A stretch of 64,000 bases of DNA from Methanobacteriaceae archaeon (GTDB lineage: Archaea; Methanobacteriota; Methanobacteria; Methanobacteriales; Methanobacteriaceae), in the NCBI GenBank assembly GCA_013403005.1, contig JACBOA010000007.1, forward strand, positions 186,001 through 250,000, read 5' to 3'. Each line of letters opens with the position of its first letter. The stretch's first letter is position 1. Shown one piece after another: positions 15,506-32,711 of the stretch. Under the pieces are notes generated by a model. The model saw only the letters and a list, made by a program, of their open reading frames with translations, did no database searches and had not been told where the DNA came from. A program made the position numbers and the translations under genes.

Positions 15506-17590
15506 TTAGTTACTCCTGTTATGATATTTTTTAAGAATATTTTCAGCTGTTTTGGGGCCAATACCTTCAATCCGCAGGAGCTCTTCCCTTGAAACATATC
15601 GAAGATCAGTTCCAAAAGCATCAACCAGTGCCCGGGCACGTCTCCGCCCCAAACGTTTAATTCCCACAACCAAGGGTATGAGTTCTTCTCTCACACCGTA
15701 GTATAGGCGGGCACTTAAGGTTTCCATAGCATCAAGGCCATTGTAGATTCCCAGAACCTGACAGATCTCCCGATGGAATTTCACCAGTTGCGATGCCTCA
15801 TAGGCAGCTCTGCGGGTGGATGCAGCGTAAACATTAAACGCATTTTCTATTTCGTATTCACTCCGTTCATCCATCCACTCCATAAGAGTAGCAGCAGTGG
15901 CTTCTTCATTACCCACATCCACCACAAATAAACCAGCCTGATTCAAACGGTCACGCACCGGATCTCTGCTCTTCCGGCCTTTGAAAGAGATGGGTATAAG
16001 GTCTGGTGTACGACATATCTCATAAATCAAGCGAGATGCATCGAATTCTCCACTCGAACGGGCAAATTCCTTAAGACGAACCGCAGTCTGCACTGCATAG
16101 TTGCTCCCTGCAATTAACATGCCCAGTGCAGTGGCACGAAGACCATCGGGAACTGCCTGGATCATACCGTGTTCCATCAAAAAATCTAGTGCTTCTTTAA
16201 TCTGATATTCCAGAGTATCTGAGGCAAACAGGGATGAATATTCAGAATTAGTCATCTGAAAACCTGAAAAGGTATCTTTGAAAAATTCCAGGAGTTTTTC
16301 TGGGTTTTTAGCCATTCCTGCTGCAACTTGAGATATGATCTGCCGGTAGACCGCGTCACGATTTTCTAATAAGCGGGAGTTGGTTGTTTCAATCTCCCCG
16401 TAGATATATTGATACTGTAATTGTTCAGCTTCAGGTAGAGTTTTACCTATAAGATAGGAGTAACCCTTCTTATCAAATCCGGGACGCCCAGCACGACCTG
16501 ACATCTGCAGGTAATCAAATACTGGTATGGGTTGGGGGCCCTGGCTGGTCCAGCGAGTGTAATCTCTGATAATCACATTCTTGGAGGGTAGGTTAACTCC
16601 ATACATCAGGCTGGGGGTGGCAGTAATCATTAGCAGGTTACCTTCACGGAATTCTTCTTCAATAATTTCTTTCTGCCGGTCGAACAACCCGGCATGGTGG
16701 AAGGCCATGCCATTTTCAGCACATTCTGCCAGTTTTAAGCACACTTCAGTGGGTAGGGATCCTCTCCTCCTAGGGACATCCAGAATCTTCTCTGCTACCT
16801 TTTTAAAGTCCTTCTTTTTTTCCTGAGGCAAATTCCTTTTTATTTTACCTGCCAGATAGTTGGCCAGAGATTCAGTGAAACGACGGGTGGAAACAAAAAC
16901 CAGCGCCTGGCTGGATTCATCCATGGAATCCTTTAAGATCTGCAGAATAACATCATTCTTGTTTTTGGTACCGTACTCTTCAGCATTGAGTACTTCTTTA
17001 AAGAGAGGCACCGGACGGTAGTCATGTTCCACCACCCGTGCACCCAGCCAGGTGGAAAGTTCCTCCATATTCTGTAGTGTGGCGGATAATGCAATGATCC
17101 TTATGCCTTCGTTTAACATACGGGAACGAGTGATGGCACATTCAATGGTGGGACCCCGACTGTACTCCCCGATCATGTGAAATTCATCCACAATTACCAA
17201 GTCAATATCAGAAAGTGTGTTCCAGCTGAAACGAGTCAAAGCATCGTAGGATTCAAAGACCATCACTGCCAGGTCAGATGAAGAGGGATGTTTACCCACC
17301 TTTATCCCGTGATCTTCAAATTTTTTAAATTCCTTAATTTTTTCATTCTGGATGGATAAAAGTGGGACTGCATAAACCACTTTACCTCCATCTAGGATGG
17401 TGCGTAAGGCAGCCAGAACTCCCAGCAGTGTTTTTCCACTGGCGGTGGGAATGGCGATGATGTAGTTTTCAGATTCATCCAGTAACCCCGCATCTAAAAC
17501 AGCAACTTGGGCAGGGTTTAGCTCATGGATCTGGGGATAGGAATCTTTTATTATTTTTTTTATCTCAGGATCCATGGATTCAAGATTCAT
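15506..17590 (-). CDS. hel308: ATP-dependent DNA helicase Hel308
   Basis: The product has 694 residues and is a superfamily 2, Ski2-like 3'-5' DNA helicase involved in repair of stalled forks in archaea. Visible motifs are Walker A ATASGKTLLG, DEFHMIGEYSRGPTIE (motif II with DEFH), ALSATLQNMEEL (III), VFVSTRRFTE (IV), TATPSLMYGVNLP and QMSGRAGRPGFD (VI). A winged-helix and ratchet domain follow. The C-terminal helix-hairpin-helix domain reads LLRIEGIGPKTAENILKKY. A GTG at 17602 lies inside the sequence aaggtgatcc, a near-perfect ribosome site. The true start is therefore ATG at 17590, 6 bases after it. Confidence 0.95.
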   Translation of the reverse strand: MNLESMDPEIKKIIKDSYPQIHELNPAQVAVLDAGLLDESENYIIAIPTASGKTLLGVLAALRTILDGGKVVYAVPLLSIQNEKIKEFKKFEDHGIKVGKHPSSSDLAVMVFESYDALTRFSWNTLSDIDLVIVDEFHMIGEYSRGPTIECAITRSRMLNEGIRIIALSATLQNMEELSTWLGARVVEHDYRPVPLFKEVLNAEEYGTKNKNDVILQILKDSMDESSQALVFVSTRRFTESLANYLAGKIKRNLPQEKKKDFKKVAEKILDVPRRRGSLPTEVCLKLAECAENGMAFHHAGLFDRQKEIIEEEFREGNLLMITATPSLMYGVNLPSKNVIIRDYTRWTSQGPQPIPVFDYLQMSGRAGRPGFDKKGYSYLIGKTLPEAEQLQYQYIYGEIETTNSRLLENRDAVYRQIISQVAAGMAKNPEKLLEFFKDTFSGFQMTNSEYSSLFASDTLEYQIKEALDFLMEHGMIQAVPDGLRATALGMLIAGSNYAVQTAVRLKEFARSSGEFDASRLIYEICRTPDLIPISFKGRKSRDPVRDRLNQAGLFVVDVGNEEATAATLMEWMDERSEYEIENAFNVYAASTRRAAYEASQLVKFHREICQVLGIYNGLDAMETLSARLYYGVREELIPLVVGIKRLGRRRARALVDAFGTDLRYVSREELLRIEGIGPKTAENILKKYHNRSN

Positions 17591-17658
17591 TTGTTGGATC
17601 ACCTTGGTTCAGTATTTAACAATTCAAAATTTGTAATTCTGACATTCGATATGTTATT

Positions 17659-18138
17659 TTAGCATATTTCCTGTTTTTCCTTTCTAATAACTTCAATATC
17701 AGATATGCGAGTGGTGGGATACTGTCCGTTTTCATCTTTTTCAGCACTTTTAACCATATCCCAGATGGTAAGTAAAGCCACACTTACTCCGGTAATTGCT
17801 TCCATTTCCACCCCTGTTTTTCCAGTGCTCTTTACTTCAACTGTGACCTTAATATGCTCTGGTTCCACTTCAAATTCTACTTCCACCCCACTGATGGGTA
17901 GGGGATGACATAAGGGAATTAAATTAGCAGTTGATTTAACGGCCTGAATAGCTGCGATCTGAGCAGTGGTAATTACATTTCCCTTTTTAACTTCCCCCTC
18001 TTTAATAACTCTAATAGTATCTGAATTTAATTCTATTTTACCTGATGCCAGAGCCGTTCGCCTGATAATAGGTTTATCACCCACTTCTACCATGTGCACC
18101 CCACTTTTAGTAAGATGTGTGAGTTTTTTTCCATTCAT
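17659..18138 (-). CDS. moaC: cyclic pyranopterin monophosphate synthase
   Basis: The product has 159 residues, the normal MoaC length. MoaC converts the MoaA product to cyclic pyranopterin monophosphate in molybdopterin synthesis. Motifs visible are KGNVITTAQIAAIQAVKSTA, LIPLCHPLPISGVEVEFE (with the HPLPI core), and GVEMEAITGVSVALLTIWDM, then KSAEKDENGQYP. All match the family. Molybdopterin would feed formylmethanofuran dehydrogenase in methanogens and perhaps the molybdoprotein at 55366. It lies between hel308 and cbiD on the same strand with gaps of about 70 and 270 bases. Confidence 0.95.
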   Translation of the reverse strand: MNGKKLTHLTKSGVHMVEVGDKPIIRRTALASGKIELNSDTIRVIKEGEVKKGNVITTAQIAAIQAVKSTANLIPLCHPLPISGVEVEFEVEPEHIKVTVEVKSTGKTGVEMEAITGVSVALLTIWDMVKSAEKDENGQYPTTRISDIEVIRKEKQEIC

Positions 18139-18285
18139 TGCACTTCTTCCTGTTATTGTTTGATTAAAGATGAATAAGTCATCCTCTTAAGATAAACCTG
18201 ATGAAGTTGAAATTTCTTTAATATAATATTTAGCTTAAATATTATTAAATGGGGTATTAATTCTATGAATTTTCCTTTTGTATTG

Positions 18286-18311
18286 TTAATGCACTTAATT
18301 AATGCACTTAA
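18286..18311. repeat. 13-bp exact tandem direct repeat
   Basis: TTAATGCACTTAA is repeated twice with no gap (18286-18298, 18299-18311). It lies about 150 bases upstream of moaC and about 95 bases downstream of cbiD. Confidence 0.75.
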
Positions 18312-18406
18312 TGGATGATGGTTCTGTAGTAATTATATAAATTACATAAAAATTATAATACCTTCCTTAAACCTACCCAAATAAATAAATTTAACTGGAA
18401 GGCATG

Positions 18407-19579
18407 TTAAACGGAGATTTTAACTTTATGATTACTATTTAAGACAGTTCCATCCATTTTAAGAATCAATACTTCGGGATATATATTAAAACTTTCCTGG
18501 CAACGTTCCCTGATTGCCTGGGCTATGGAGTTGAAAACTGCCTCTGTCATATTCTCTTTTTCCAGAATCTCTATCATGTCCTCGGTAGTGTTGGAGTTAT
18601 AGATCTTCTCCATTAACCTCTTTCCACCACCAACCAGCCCTGTGTGTGTGGCTATTATTTCCCTACGAGCATCAGCCAGTTTATGTTCAGTTTGAAAGAT
18701 ACCACCCGCAATTTTTACCAGTTTACCCGCATGACCTAAAATAATCAACTTAGATAAATCACACTTCTGAGCTTCTTTTAACATGTAACCCACTAAATTA
18801 CCCATTTGAATGATCTGGTCGTCATTCACATCCAGCAAACTGCGGGCCATTTTTTCCCCAATATTTCCAGGTACGAAAACCACTTCATGGTACCCTTCGG
18901 CCACCGCCACATCCAGTTGACACTTTTTTGCCTTTTGAAAACTGTCGGTGTTCATAGAACGTGCAATACCAGTTGTTCCCAGTATGGATATCCCATCCAC
19001 TATACCCAGACGTGGATTCATAGTTCTGTGAGCAATCTCACGACCACGAGGTATTGTAATTATAACCTCTGCACCTTTGCCAGGTGGAAGTGCATCTTCC
19101 AAGTTTGAACGGATCATATCCCTGGGAACCGGATTTATAGCCACCTCGCCCACTGGCAACTGTAATCCAGGTTTGGTAATCCTTCCCACACCTTCTCCAC
19201 CCCTGATTATTATTCCGGGTTCTGGAAGAACATGTACTTCCGCCTGAACTTCCAGATTAATTGTCACGTCAGGGTCGTGATAGGGCATTTTAATCACTGA
19301 TGCCTTGCCTGAGTTATCTGCCAACTTAATAGAGCTTTCAACTGAAATATCCAGGCATCCCAGGGGAGTTTTTATTTTCACGGAGGATACTTGCTTTTTT
19401 ATTGATAAAAGAGCGGCTAAAGCTGCAGCAGTAGCAGCACTTCCAGTGGTGATTCCGAAATCATCACTTTCCTGGGAAAAAGAAACATTAGAGGGGGGTG
19501 AATTATTTTTTCCCTGGCCAGGGTTAGAATTTAAAATAACAGAATTCTGGTTTTTAGGACGGGAATTATGGTATTCCAT
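18407..19579 (-). CDS. cbiD: cobalt-precorrin-5B C1-methyltransferase (CbiD)
   Basis: The product has 390 residues. CbiD methylates C1 in the anaerobic cobalamin route that methanogens need for methyl-transfer corrinoids. Signatures are FGITTGSAATAAALAALL at about residues 41-58 and VGRITKPGLQLPVGEVAINP, and GTTGIARSMNTDSF; GHAGKLVKIAGGIF marks the C-terminal part. Family members usually start almost directly at the (G)-x-TTG-x-A motif, whereas this one carries a polar N-terminal extension of about 40 residues rich in Asn, Ser and Pro. No internal in-frame start with a good ribosome site was found. It lies 37 bases downstream of the thioredoxin-like gene on the same strand. Confidence 0.9.
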   Translation of the reverse strand: MEYHNSRPKNQNSVILNSNPGQGKNNSPPSNVSFSQESDDFGITTGSAATAAALAALLSIKKQVSSVKIKTPLGCLDISVESSIKLADNSGKASVIKMPYHDPDVTINLEVQAEVHVLPEPGIIIRGGEGVGRITKPGLQLPVGEVAINPVPRDMIRSNLEDALPPGKGAEVIITIPRGREIAHRTMNPRLGIVDGISILGTTGIARSMNTDSFQKAKKCQLDVAVAEGYHEVVFVPGNIGEKMARSLLDVNDDQIIQMGNLVGYMLKEAQKCDLSKLIILGHAGKLVKIAGGIFQTEHKLADARREIIATHTGLVGGGKRLMEKIYNSNTTEDMIEILEKENMTEAVFNSIAQAIRERCQESFNIYPEVLILKMDGTVLNSNHKVKISV

Positions 19580-19616
19580 GGTTTATTTTATTCTAAATCT
19601 TTTTAATTAAATCTTT

Positions 19617-19874
19617 TTATTTAACTTCTTCTTCAATGGCTCTCAGTAGTTCTTCTTTGCCTGGAGCACCTACAAATTTCACTACTCCGTTTAGAGCAAT
19701 TGCTGGAACTGCCATTAGCCCGTATTCCATAGCTTTTTCCCGATCAACCATTATGTCAATTTTTTCAACTTCTAAAGCTCCGGGCATCTCTTTTTCAACT
19801 TCATTTACAACTTCTACAGCCATTGGACAGTATGGACAGGAAGGAGATGTAAAAACTTCTACTTTAACAACCAT
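19617..19874 (-). CDS. small thioredoxin/glutaredoxin-like protein
   Basis: The product has 85 residues with a short thioredoxin fold. It opens VVKVEVFTSPSCPYCPMA, with the redox pair C13-P-Y-C16, and has the cis-proline loop MAVPAIALNG near residue 55. Such short proteins of methanogens are thiol-disulfide reductants reduced by thioredoxin or F420-linked reductases. It is followed after 37 bases by cbiD, so the two may be cotranscribed. The start codon has a ggtgaaac ribosome site. The upstream gap of 453 bases separates it from the divergent aroK operon. Confidence 0.9.
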   Translation of the reverse strand: MVVKVEVFTSPSCPYCPMAVEVVNEVEKEMPGALEVEKIDIMVDREKAMEYGLMAVPAIALNGVVKFVGAPGKEELLRAIEEEVK

Positions 19875-20327
19875 TGTTTCACCTCTGAGTTATGATCTTA
19901 TCTATTTACTTTTCTTCTAGATTTAATTATTATATTAGATTCTAATTGTATTGAATTTTATTAATAAACCTAATTAAAACTTTAGATGAGCATCGCTTTT
20001 TTAAGAGTAATAATAAATTTAAAAAAATAATTTAACATCTACAGAGATTTTATTGAGATTTATTTAACCAAAAATTATTTTTTTGGTTTATTGTCTTGAA
20101 ACTCTTATATCTCTCAAAGAATAGAGGAGAAATTTATATCAAAGTTATCTACCAAAAATCCTATTGGATATTATTTGATGTACTAATCAATGATTATCTT
20201 TTACCTATTTTCTTCTAACTAGGTCTATTATTCCACCTGTGTCTATCGATGTATTTATTAGTGCTTTTCAATTAATGTATTATAAAATAGCACGAAAACA
20301 CATAGAATCAAATCATTAGGTGATAAT
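19875..20327. other. AT-rich divergent promoter region
   Basis: These 453 bases hold no gene. They separate the minus-strand thioredoxin-like gene from the plus-strand amino acid operon. Near the middle is a strong hairpin (20066-20088). A TATA-like element (tataaaat, about 20280-20287) stands about 40 bases before the shikimate kinase start and probably drives the operon. Confidence 0.5.
20066..20088. terminator. hairpin with T-run between divergent units
   Basis: AACCAAAAA (20066-20074) pairs with TTTTTGGTT (20080-20088) around a 5-base loop. The pairing is 9 bp with no mismatch. Because one arm is A-rich and the other T-rich, it could act as a U-run terminator on the plus strand. Located between divergent genes, it could instead be a boundary or regulatory element. 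Confidence 0.4.
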
Positions 20328-21192
<865 letters not shown>

Positions 21193-21200
<8 letters not shown>

Positions 21201-21486
21201 GGCAGAAGCATTAAAAAAGCTCCAAAGCTCTCGAAAGAGGATAGATGAACTGGATGAGGAAATAATAAGACTCATCAAAGAACGAACATCCCTGGCAAGG
21301 GATATTGCCCAGGCTAAGATGGTTCTTAATATGGAAATTCATGACCCGGAAAGGGAAGAAGATATTCAACACAAGATTCGAGAAATTGCTAAGGAGCAGG
21401 AAATAAATAAAGATAGTCTCACCCAGATCATAATGATACTAGTGGATTTGAGCAAAAAAGAACAAGAAAAAATCTTAAGGAGGTAG
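21193..21486 (+). CDS. chorismate mutase (AroQ type)
   Basis: The product has 97 residues, all-helical. It carries the AroQ pattern: [20 protein letters not shown] (Arg near residue 15 and the ERTSLA end of helix 1), then [18 protein letters not shown] with the catalytic Lys/Glu region. It converts chorismate to prephenate for Phe and Tyr synthesis. It overlaps the upstream shikimate kinase gene and is followed after 4 bases by S17e. A free-standing enzyme of this size is normal in archaea. Confidence 0.9.
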
Positions 21487-21490
21487 CCTC

Positions 21491-23801
<2,311 letters not shown>

Positions 23802-23998
23802 ACCCTAAATTAAACCTTAATAAAGATTTAATATCATTAAATTGGAATTGAAGGTTTATTGTTTTTTTAGGTAGATAATAGCTGTCTTGTCCAGGTGCAA
23901 AGGATTTTTTAGAATCACTAATTTTTTCTTTTTTTTTATTGTCCAAAAAATGTGTTTAGAAATTTTTAAGAAATAATTAGTTGAGGAGATGATATATA

Positions 23999-24817
23999 AT
24001 GATAGATGTGGCAGTAACCGGTGCTGGTGGAAGAATGGGCTCCATGATCATCAACACCATCCTAAAGCAGGATGACATGCAACTAGTGGCAGCAATTGAG
24101 GCCCCTAACACCCCCCTAGAAGGAAGGGATGTGGGTGAGGTCATGGGAATCGGACCCATCCACGTGGACATAGTGGGAGCAGAAAAACTCAGAGAAACTC
24201 TGGATACTAAAAAACCCGATGTTTTGGTGGATTTCACCATTGCAAACGCAGCAGTTGATACTATAAAAACGACCGCAGAATCAGGTGTTAATCTGGTGGT
24301 GGGAACCACAGGTTTTACTGAGGAGCAGATGGCAAACAATGAAAATGCCATAAGAAAAAACCAAGTGAGAGCAGTAATCTCTCCCAACATGGCAGTGGGA
24401 GTAAATGTATTCTTTAAAGTGGTGGAGGAACTGGCCGGGATACTCACAGATTTTGATGTAGAAATAATAGAAGCTCATCATAACCAGAAGAAAGACGCAC
24501 CATCTGGTACGGCAGTAAAAGCTGCAGAACTAATAGCAACGGCTTTGAACAGGAAAATGGATGAAGTTGGCGTCTATGGAAGGCAGGGTATGGTGGGAGA
24601 GCGAAAACCAGAAGAAATTGGAATACACGCCGTGCGTGGAGGAGATATAGTGGGAGATCACACCGTTCTTTTTGCAGGTGATGGTGAAAGACTGGAAATC
24701 GTGCACCGGGCCAACAGCAGACAGGCCTTTGTAAACGGGGTGATTAAAGCTATTAGATACGTTATAACTGCTGAAAAGGGTAAAATAAGCAGCATGAATG
24801 ATGTATTGGGATTATAA
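23999..24817 (+). CDS. dapB: 4-hydroxy-tetrahydrodipicolinate reductase
   Basis: The product has 272 residues. It reduces the DapA product with NAD(P)H. The Rossmann loop is VTGAGGRMGSMI at the N-terminus. VVGTTGFTEEQM and SPNMAVGVNVFF follow, then the family signature EAHHNQKKDAPSGTAVKAAE with its catalytic His and Lys. The ribosome site gaggagatga precedes the ATG. It is the third lysine-pathway gene in this run; asd follows after a 275-base gap. Confidence 0.97.
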   Translation: MIDVAVTGAGGRMGSMIINTILKQDDMQLVAAIEAPNTPLEGRDVGEVMGIGPIHVDIVGAEKLRETLDTKKPDVLVDFTIANAAVDTIKTTAESGVNLVVGTTGFTEEQMANNENAIRKNQVRAVISPNMAVGVNVFFKVVEELAGILTDFDVEIIEAHHNQKKDAPSGTAVKAAELIATALNRKMDEVGVYGRQGMVGERKPEEIGIHAVRGGDIVGDHTVLFAGDGERLEIVHRANSRQAFVNGVIKAIRYVITAEKGKISSMNDVLGL

Positions 24818-25092
24818 ATTTCCTGTGACCATGGCTTCCAATGACCACAGAATATCAATGGATTGAAGATATTAATGGATTATAAAAAACTATTATGAAT
24901 ATTGATAGAGGATTAAATAGTCAATTCAAAGAGGCTATTATTAAGGCATGATTAAAGGGAAGAATGGATGAAAGGGTCAATATAAAGAGAAATTTAATTA
25001 AAAACTGATTTAACGCAATTAAAAAATATAAACAAATTAATAAGGGGATAAATTGAATAGAATAAGATAATAAGAATATGAAAGGTGGTTAT

Positions 25093-26138
<1,046 letters not shown>

Positions 26139-26139
<1 letters not shown>

Positions 26140-26183
26140 GAGTTATATTATTCAAATCCCAACATTAACTCCCTCTTTTTTTT
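26139..26183 (+). terminator. hairpin and T-run after asd
   Basis: GGAGTTA (26139-26145) pairs with TAACTCC (26166-26172) across a loop of 20 bases. After four bases an eight-T run follows (26176-26183). The left arm begins on the last base of the asd stop codon. It closes the amino acid operon. Confidence 0.65.
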
Positions 26184-26353
26184 AATCGAATTTTTCAATT
26201 TAAAAAATAAATCTTTTAGGCTTTGAATGGTAATGGTTTATGTTATTAAAGAACCAAACAGTTTATAACTAATTTTAAAGGTCTAAATAATTTTAAAGGT
26301 TTTAACAGCTTATAAAAGTTTTAAGATTTTTACAACTTATGATAGGTGTAGGA

Positions 26354-26692
26354 TCAGGCTGATGTAGAGCTTCTAACATGGGAGATGTCAGTAGTACTGT
26401 TTATTCCTATCGAGCTGGGAATGGTAAACGTTTTTATCACAGCTCCTGATGGGTTTGCATTCCAGTCATAGGGTCCTGCTACTGTCCAAGAAGTTGTTTG
26501 ATTTTTAATGGTTAATGTAACCAGAACCCAACGGTTTTTACCAGTCCAATCAGAACCTGGCAGATCCTGAGGTTCTACATCAGGTCTGCCAACTCCCACT
26601 AAAACTGTAAAACTTTCACCAGGTGAAAATTTGCCCAAGTTGATGGTTTTTGTTTGTCCTTTGTTTAGTAAAAAGTGGTTCTGGCACACCAC
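26354..26692 (-). pseudogene. C-terminal remnant of a probable secreted or surface protein
   Basis: The open frame has 112 residues starting at GTG, with no hydrophobic segment. It contains NLGKFSPGESFTVLVGVGR, then VLVTLTIKNQTTSWTVAGPY and VIKTFTIPSSIG. This looks like an immunoglobulin-like beta-sandwich of a surface protein (inference). Directly upstream in the same frame is an in-frame TAA, but coding-like sequence continues beyond it (RILSGKITNGTTKR), and a different frame further upstream reads SSNEPVDVKLEIIVSRLPTL before a stop. This pattern suggests a gene broken by a nonsense change and a frameshift; expression is doubtful. Confidence 0.4.
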
Positions 26693-27193
26693 TTACCTTT
26701 TCGTAGTTCCATTTGTAATTTTTCCACTTAGTATCCTGCCTTCAAAGCGTAGGGAGTCTTGATACTATTATTTCTAGTTTAACATCAACAGGTTCATTTG
26801 AAGACTGACATTGGAATAATTAGTGCATATCAGAAACCTAATATTATCAATAATATCAATAATAGTCACTGCTCCCTATAGAAGCAAATACTCTGTTGCA
26901 CCCTGACCTTTTTTAATCATCTAGCACATTTTAATCCCAAATAAAATACAAGCGTTCACATTCTAATAAATATTAAAGTTTTTCTTTTGAATTATCACCA
27001 AAAAACACAAAAATTACAAAAAACACAAAAAACAACGTTAAATAAATCATCCAATAGAATAATATATGATAATAAGAAGATTTCATTTTAAGGGTCTAAT
27101 GATATGGAAGGAATGATGTCTTAACTTTTAAAAGTGATGGGAGAATAATTAAATTAAGAACAAGTTTTAGATTAGAGTAGTAATCGTGATAAC
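26693..27193. other. intergenic region with A-rich direct repeat and decayed coding sequence
   Basis: The left part (about 26700-26830) holds the probable upstream remnant of the broken gene ending at 26354. Further right, CAAAAAACACAAAAA occurs twice (26999-27013 and 27017-27031), 3 bases apart. No intact gene is seen. Promoter sequences for the coiled-coil gene at 27194 should lie near the right end. Confidence 0.4.
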
Positions 27194-27703
27194 ATGGCAA
27201 TTTTAAAGGATACCGAGAGAGAACAGTTGAGGCAACTGGTGAAGGCGTGCCTCTTGGAAATTAGCAAGTTAAAAATCGACCTTAAAAAGTGCCAGAAAGA
27301 ATCTTCGAAAAATATACTTCAAGAACACAGCAAACTTCAAAAGTTACAGACTGAACAAGAGAAGGAATTAAGTAAAAAAGAAGATGAAATCAAAAAATTA
27401 CTCAATCTTATAGAGGAAAAAGATTTGAAAATAAAAGAATTAGAGAAAGTAAAGGATCAGTTCAAACTCCTTACCCAGAAACCCAAAAATGATCTAACCT
27501 ATTTCCAGTCCAACATCTACCTTTTACTCCCTGATAAAGAGGATGAAATGGAAAACCTCTATGAATCTATAATTGACCTTGGTTTCAAGGAACTCACCCT
27601 CCAGAACTTTGAGCACGCCCTAAGGAACCTAGAAAGAAAGGGATACTTCAGTTCCAGGGAAGAAAATGGTAAAATTCTTTGGAAAAAGATCGAAAAAGAC
27701 TAA
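27194..27703 (+). CDS. coiled-coil protein with a helical C-terminal domain, function unknown
   Basis: The product has 169 residues. Residues 8-95 are Lys/Glu/Leu-rich heptads (LQKLQTEQEKELSKKEDEIK, then KLLNLIEEKDLKIKELEKVK), a clear coiled coil. The last 70 residues form a compact domain (YLLLPDKEDEMENLYESIID, LQNFEHALRNLERKGYF) that resembles a winged-helix end, with the final strand ILWKKIEKD. A coiled coil plus winged helix suggests a DNA-binding or scaffolding role, but no family was recognised. It is a single gene that precedes the thermosome on the same strand by 214 bases. Confidence 0.55.
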   Translation: MAILKDTEREQLRQLVKACLLEISKLKIDLKKCQKESSKNILQEHSKLQKLQTEQEKELSKKEDEIKKLLNLIEEKDLKIKELEKVKDQFKLLTQKPKNDLTYFQSNIYLLLPDKEDEMENLYESIIDLGFKELTLQNFEHALRNLERKGYFSSREENGKILWKKIEKD

Positions 27704-27856
27704 AAACAAGCAATATTTATTTAGCTTTTCAAATGTGTTTATTTTTCTAATTTATCTATTCTATTTATCTATAATTCCGTATAATTCATTTGATCGTATG
27801 AAATATCATGAAAACCATCCATTTTTTTATTTTAAATCAGGCAATCACTGAATAGT

Positions 27857-27892
<36 letters not shown>

Positions 27893-27917
27893 GCATAAAA
27901 CAATTTGAGGTGATAAT

Positions 27918-29543
<1,626 letters not shown>

Positions 29544-29546
<3 letters not shown>

Positions 29547-29584
29547 AGTCTCTTGACTTTACTCATTTCTATCTATTTTTTTTT
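29544..29584 (+). terminator. hairpin and T-run after the thermosome gene
   Basis: TAAAGTC (29544-29550) pairs with GACTTTA (29555-29561) around a four-base loop. The left arm starts with the stop codon itself. A nine-T run follows at 29576-29584. Confidence 0.65.
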
Positions 29585-29759
29585 AATTTAACTGATTATT
29601 TTCCAATTAATTTTTCTTAAATTCTTTCATTCAAGATATAAACTGCTTATAGTATTCTTACAGAACCGATAAATTTATTCAATTAATTTACCATAAGATT
29701 ACTATAAGAAAAATGAGATCTATTTTTAAGGATAGATGATTAACTGATAGAGGTTAAAT

Positions 29760-30113
29760 ATGTTCGCACGAAAACCGTCATCTCAAAGTGATCTGGATCC
29801 AAACTCTGCTTTTAAACTGATTCAGGAGAATAAAGATAACCCTAATTTTATTATACTTGATGTTAGAACCCCTGGAGAATTTAATCAGTCACATATTGAG
29901 GGTTCTGTACAATTAGACTACCAGTCAAGGGATTTCGAGAAAAAATTGCTTGATTTTGATAAAAATAAAATATATCTGGTTTACTGTCGTTCTGGTATGA
30001 GAAGCGGTGCCAGTATCGATATAATGGCCAAAATGGGGTTTAAAAATTTGTATAATATGGCTGGTGGAATAATGGGGTGGGAAAACTGTGGATTACCTCT
30101 AAAAAAGCCTTGA
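29760..30113 (+). CDS. rhodanese-like domain protein
   Basis: The product has 117 residues and is a single rhodanese domain. It has FIILDVRTPGEFNQSHIEGS (the DVR-x-P-x-E-F motif) and the active-site loop VYCRSGMRSGAS with Cys76, then MAGGIMGWENCGLPL at the end. The catalytic cysteine is intact, so it may carry persulfide in sulfur transfer. It has no signal peptide. It stands alone on the plus strand, converging on the thiolase gene. Confidence 0.93.
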   Translation: MFARKPSSQSDLDPNSAFKLIQENKDNPNFIILDVRTPGEFNQSHIEGSVQLDYQSRDFEKKLLDFDKNKIYLVYCRSGMRSGASIDIMAKMGFKNLYNMAGGIMGWENCGLPLKKP

Positions 30114-30175
30114 AATATAATAATAGAAGGAATCTGTTGATTTATTCCTTCCTTAATTATTTCTAAGTTCTGGGT

Positions 30176-31328
<1,153 letters not shown>

Positions 31329-31363
31329 ATAACATTCCTCCATTTAATAATAAGTATTATGTT

Positions 31364-32419
<1,056 letters not shown>

Positions 32420-32711
32420 ATTAACTCACAACCGTTTAATATTATTCAAATTTGTTGTTAAGCCAATTATTTTTTTGTTAAGTATTTTTAAAGTATATCA
32501 AAATTTTTTGGCTTGTTTAATTTGGGTTTTACGTTAAAGTTTTCCATTAATGTTCGTGTAAGCGGTGTATATTAAAAAAAATACAATTATTAAATTATAG
32601 ACTAAAACCAGTTTATATACTTATGTATGTGATGGGCTGAGGTGTCAGCATTTTAATGAGAACCGATTTCTGTCAATTATTTATTAGATATAAGTCATAA
32701 AAGTAAATTTA

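Noticed and set aside
17591..17602. GTG 17602 as start of hel308
   Set aside because: It lies inside the near-perfect ribosome site aaggtgatcc; the ATG six bases further is better placed.
32630..32700. Possible C/D box small RNA (gtgatgggctgagg region)
   Set aside because: The C-like and D-like boxes are too close together and no second box pair or terminal stem is present.
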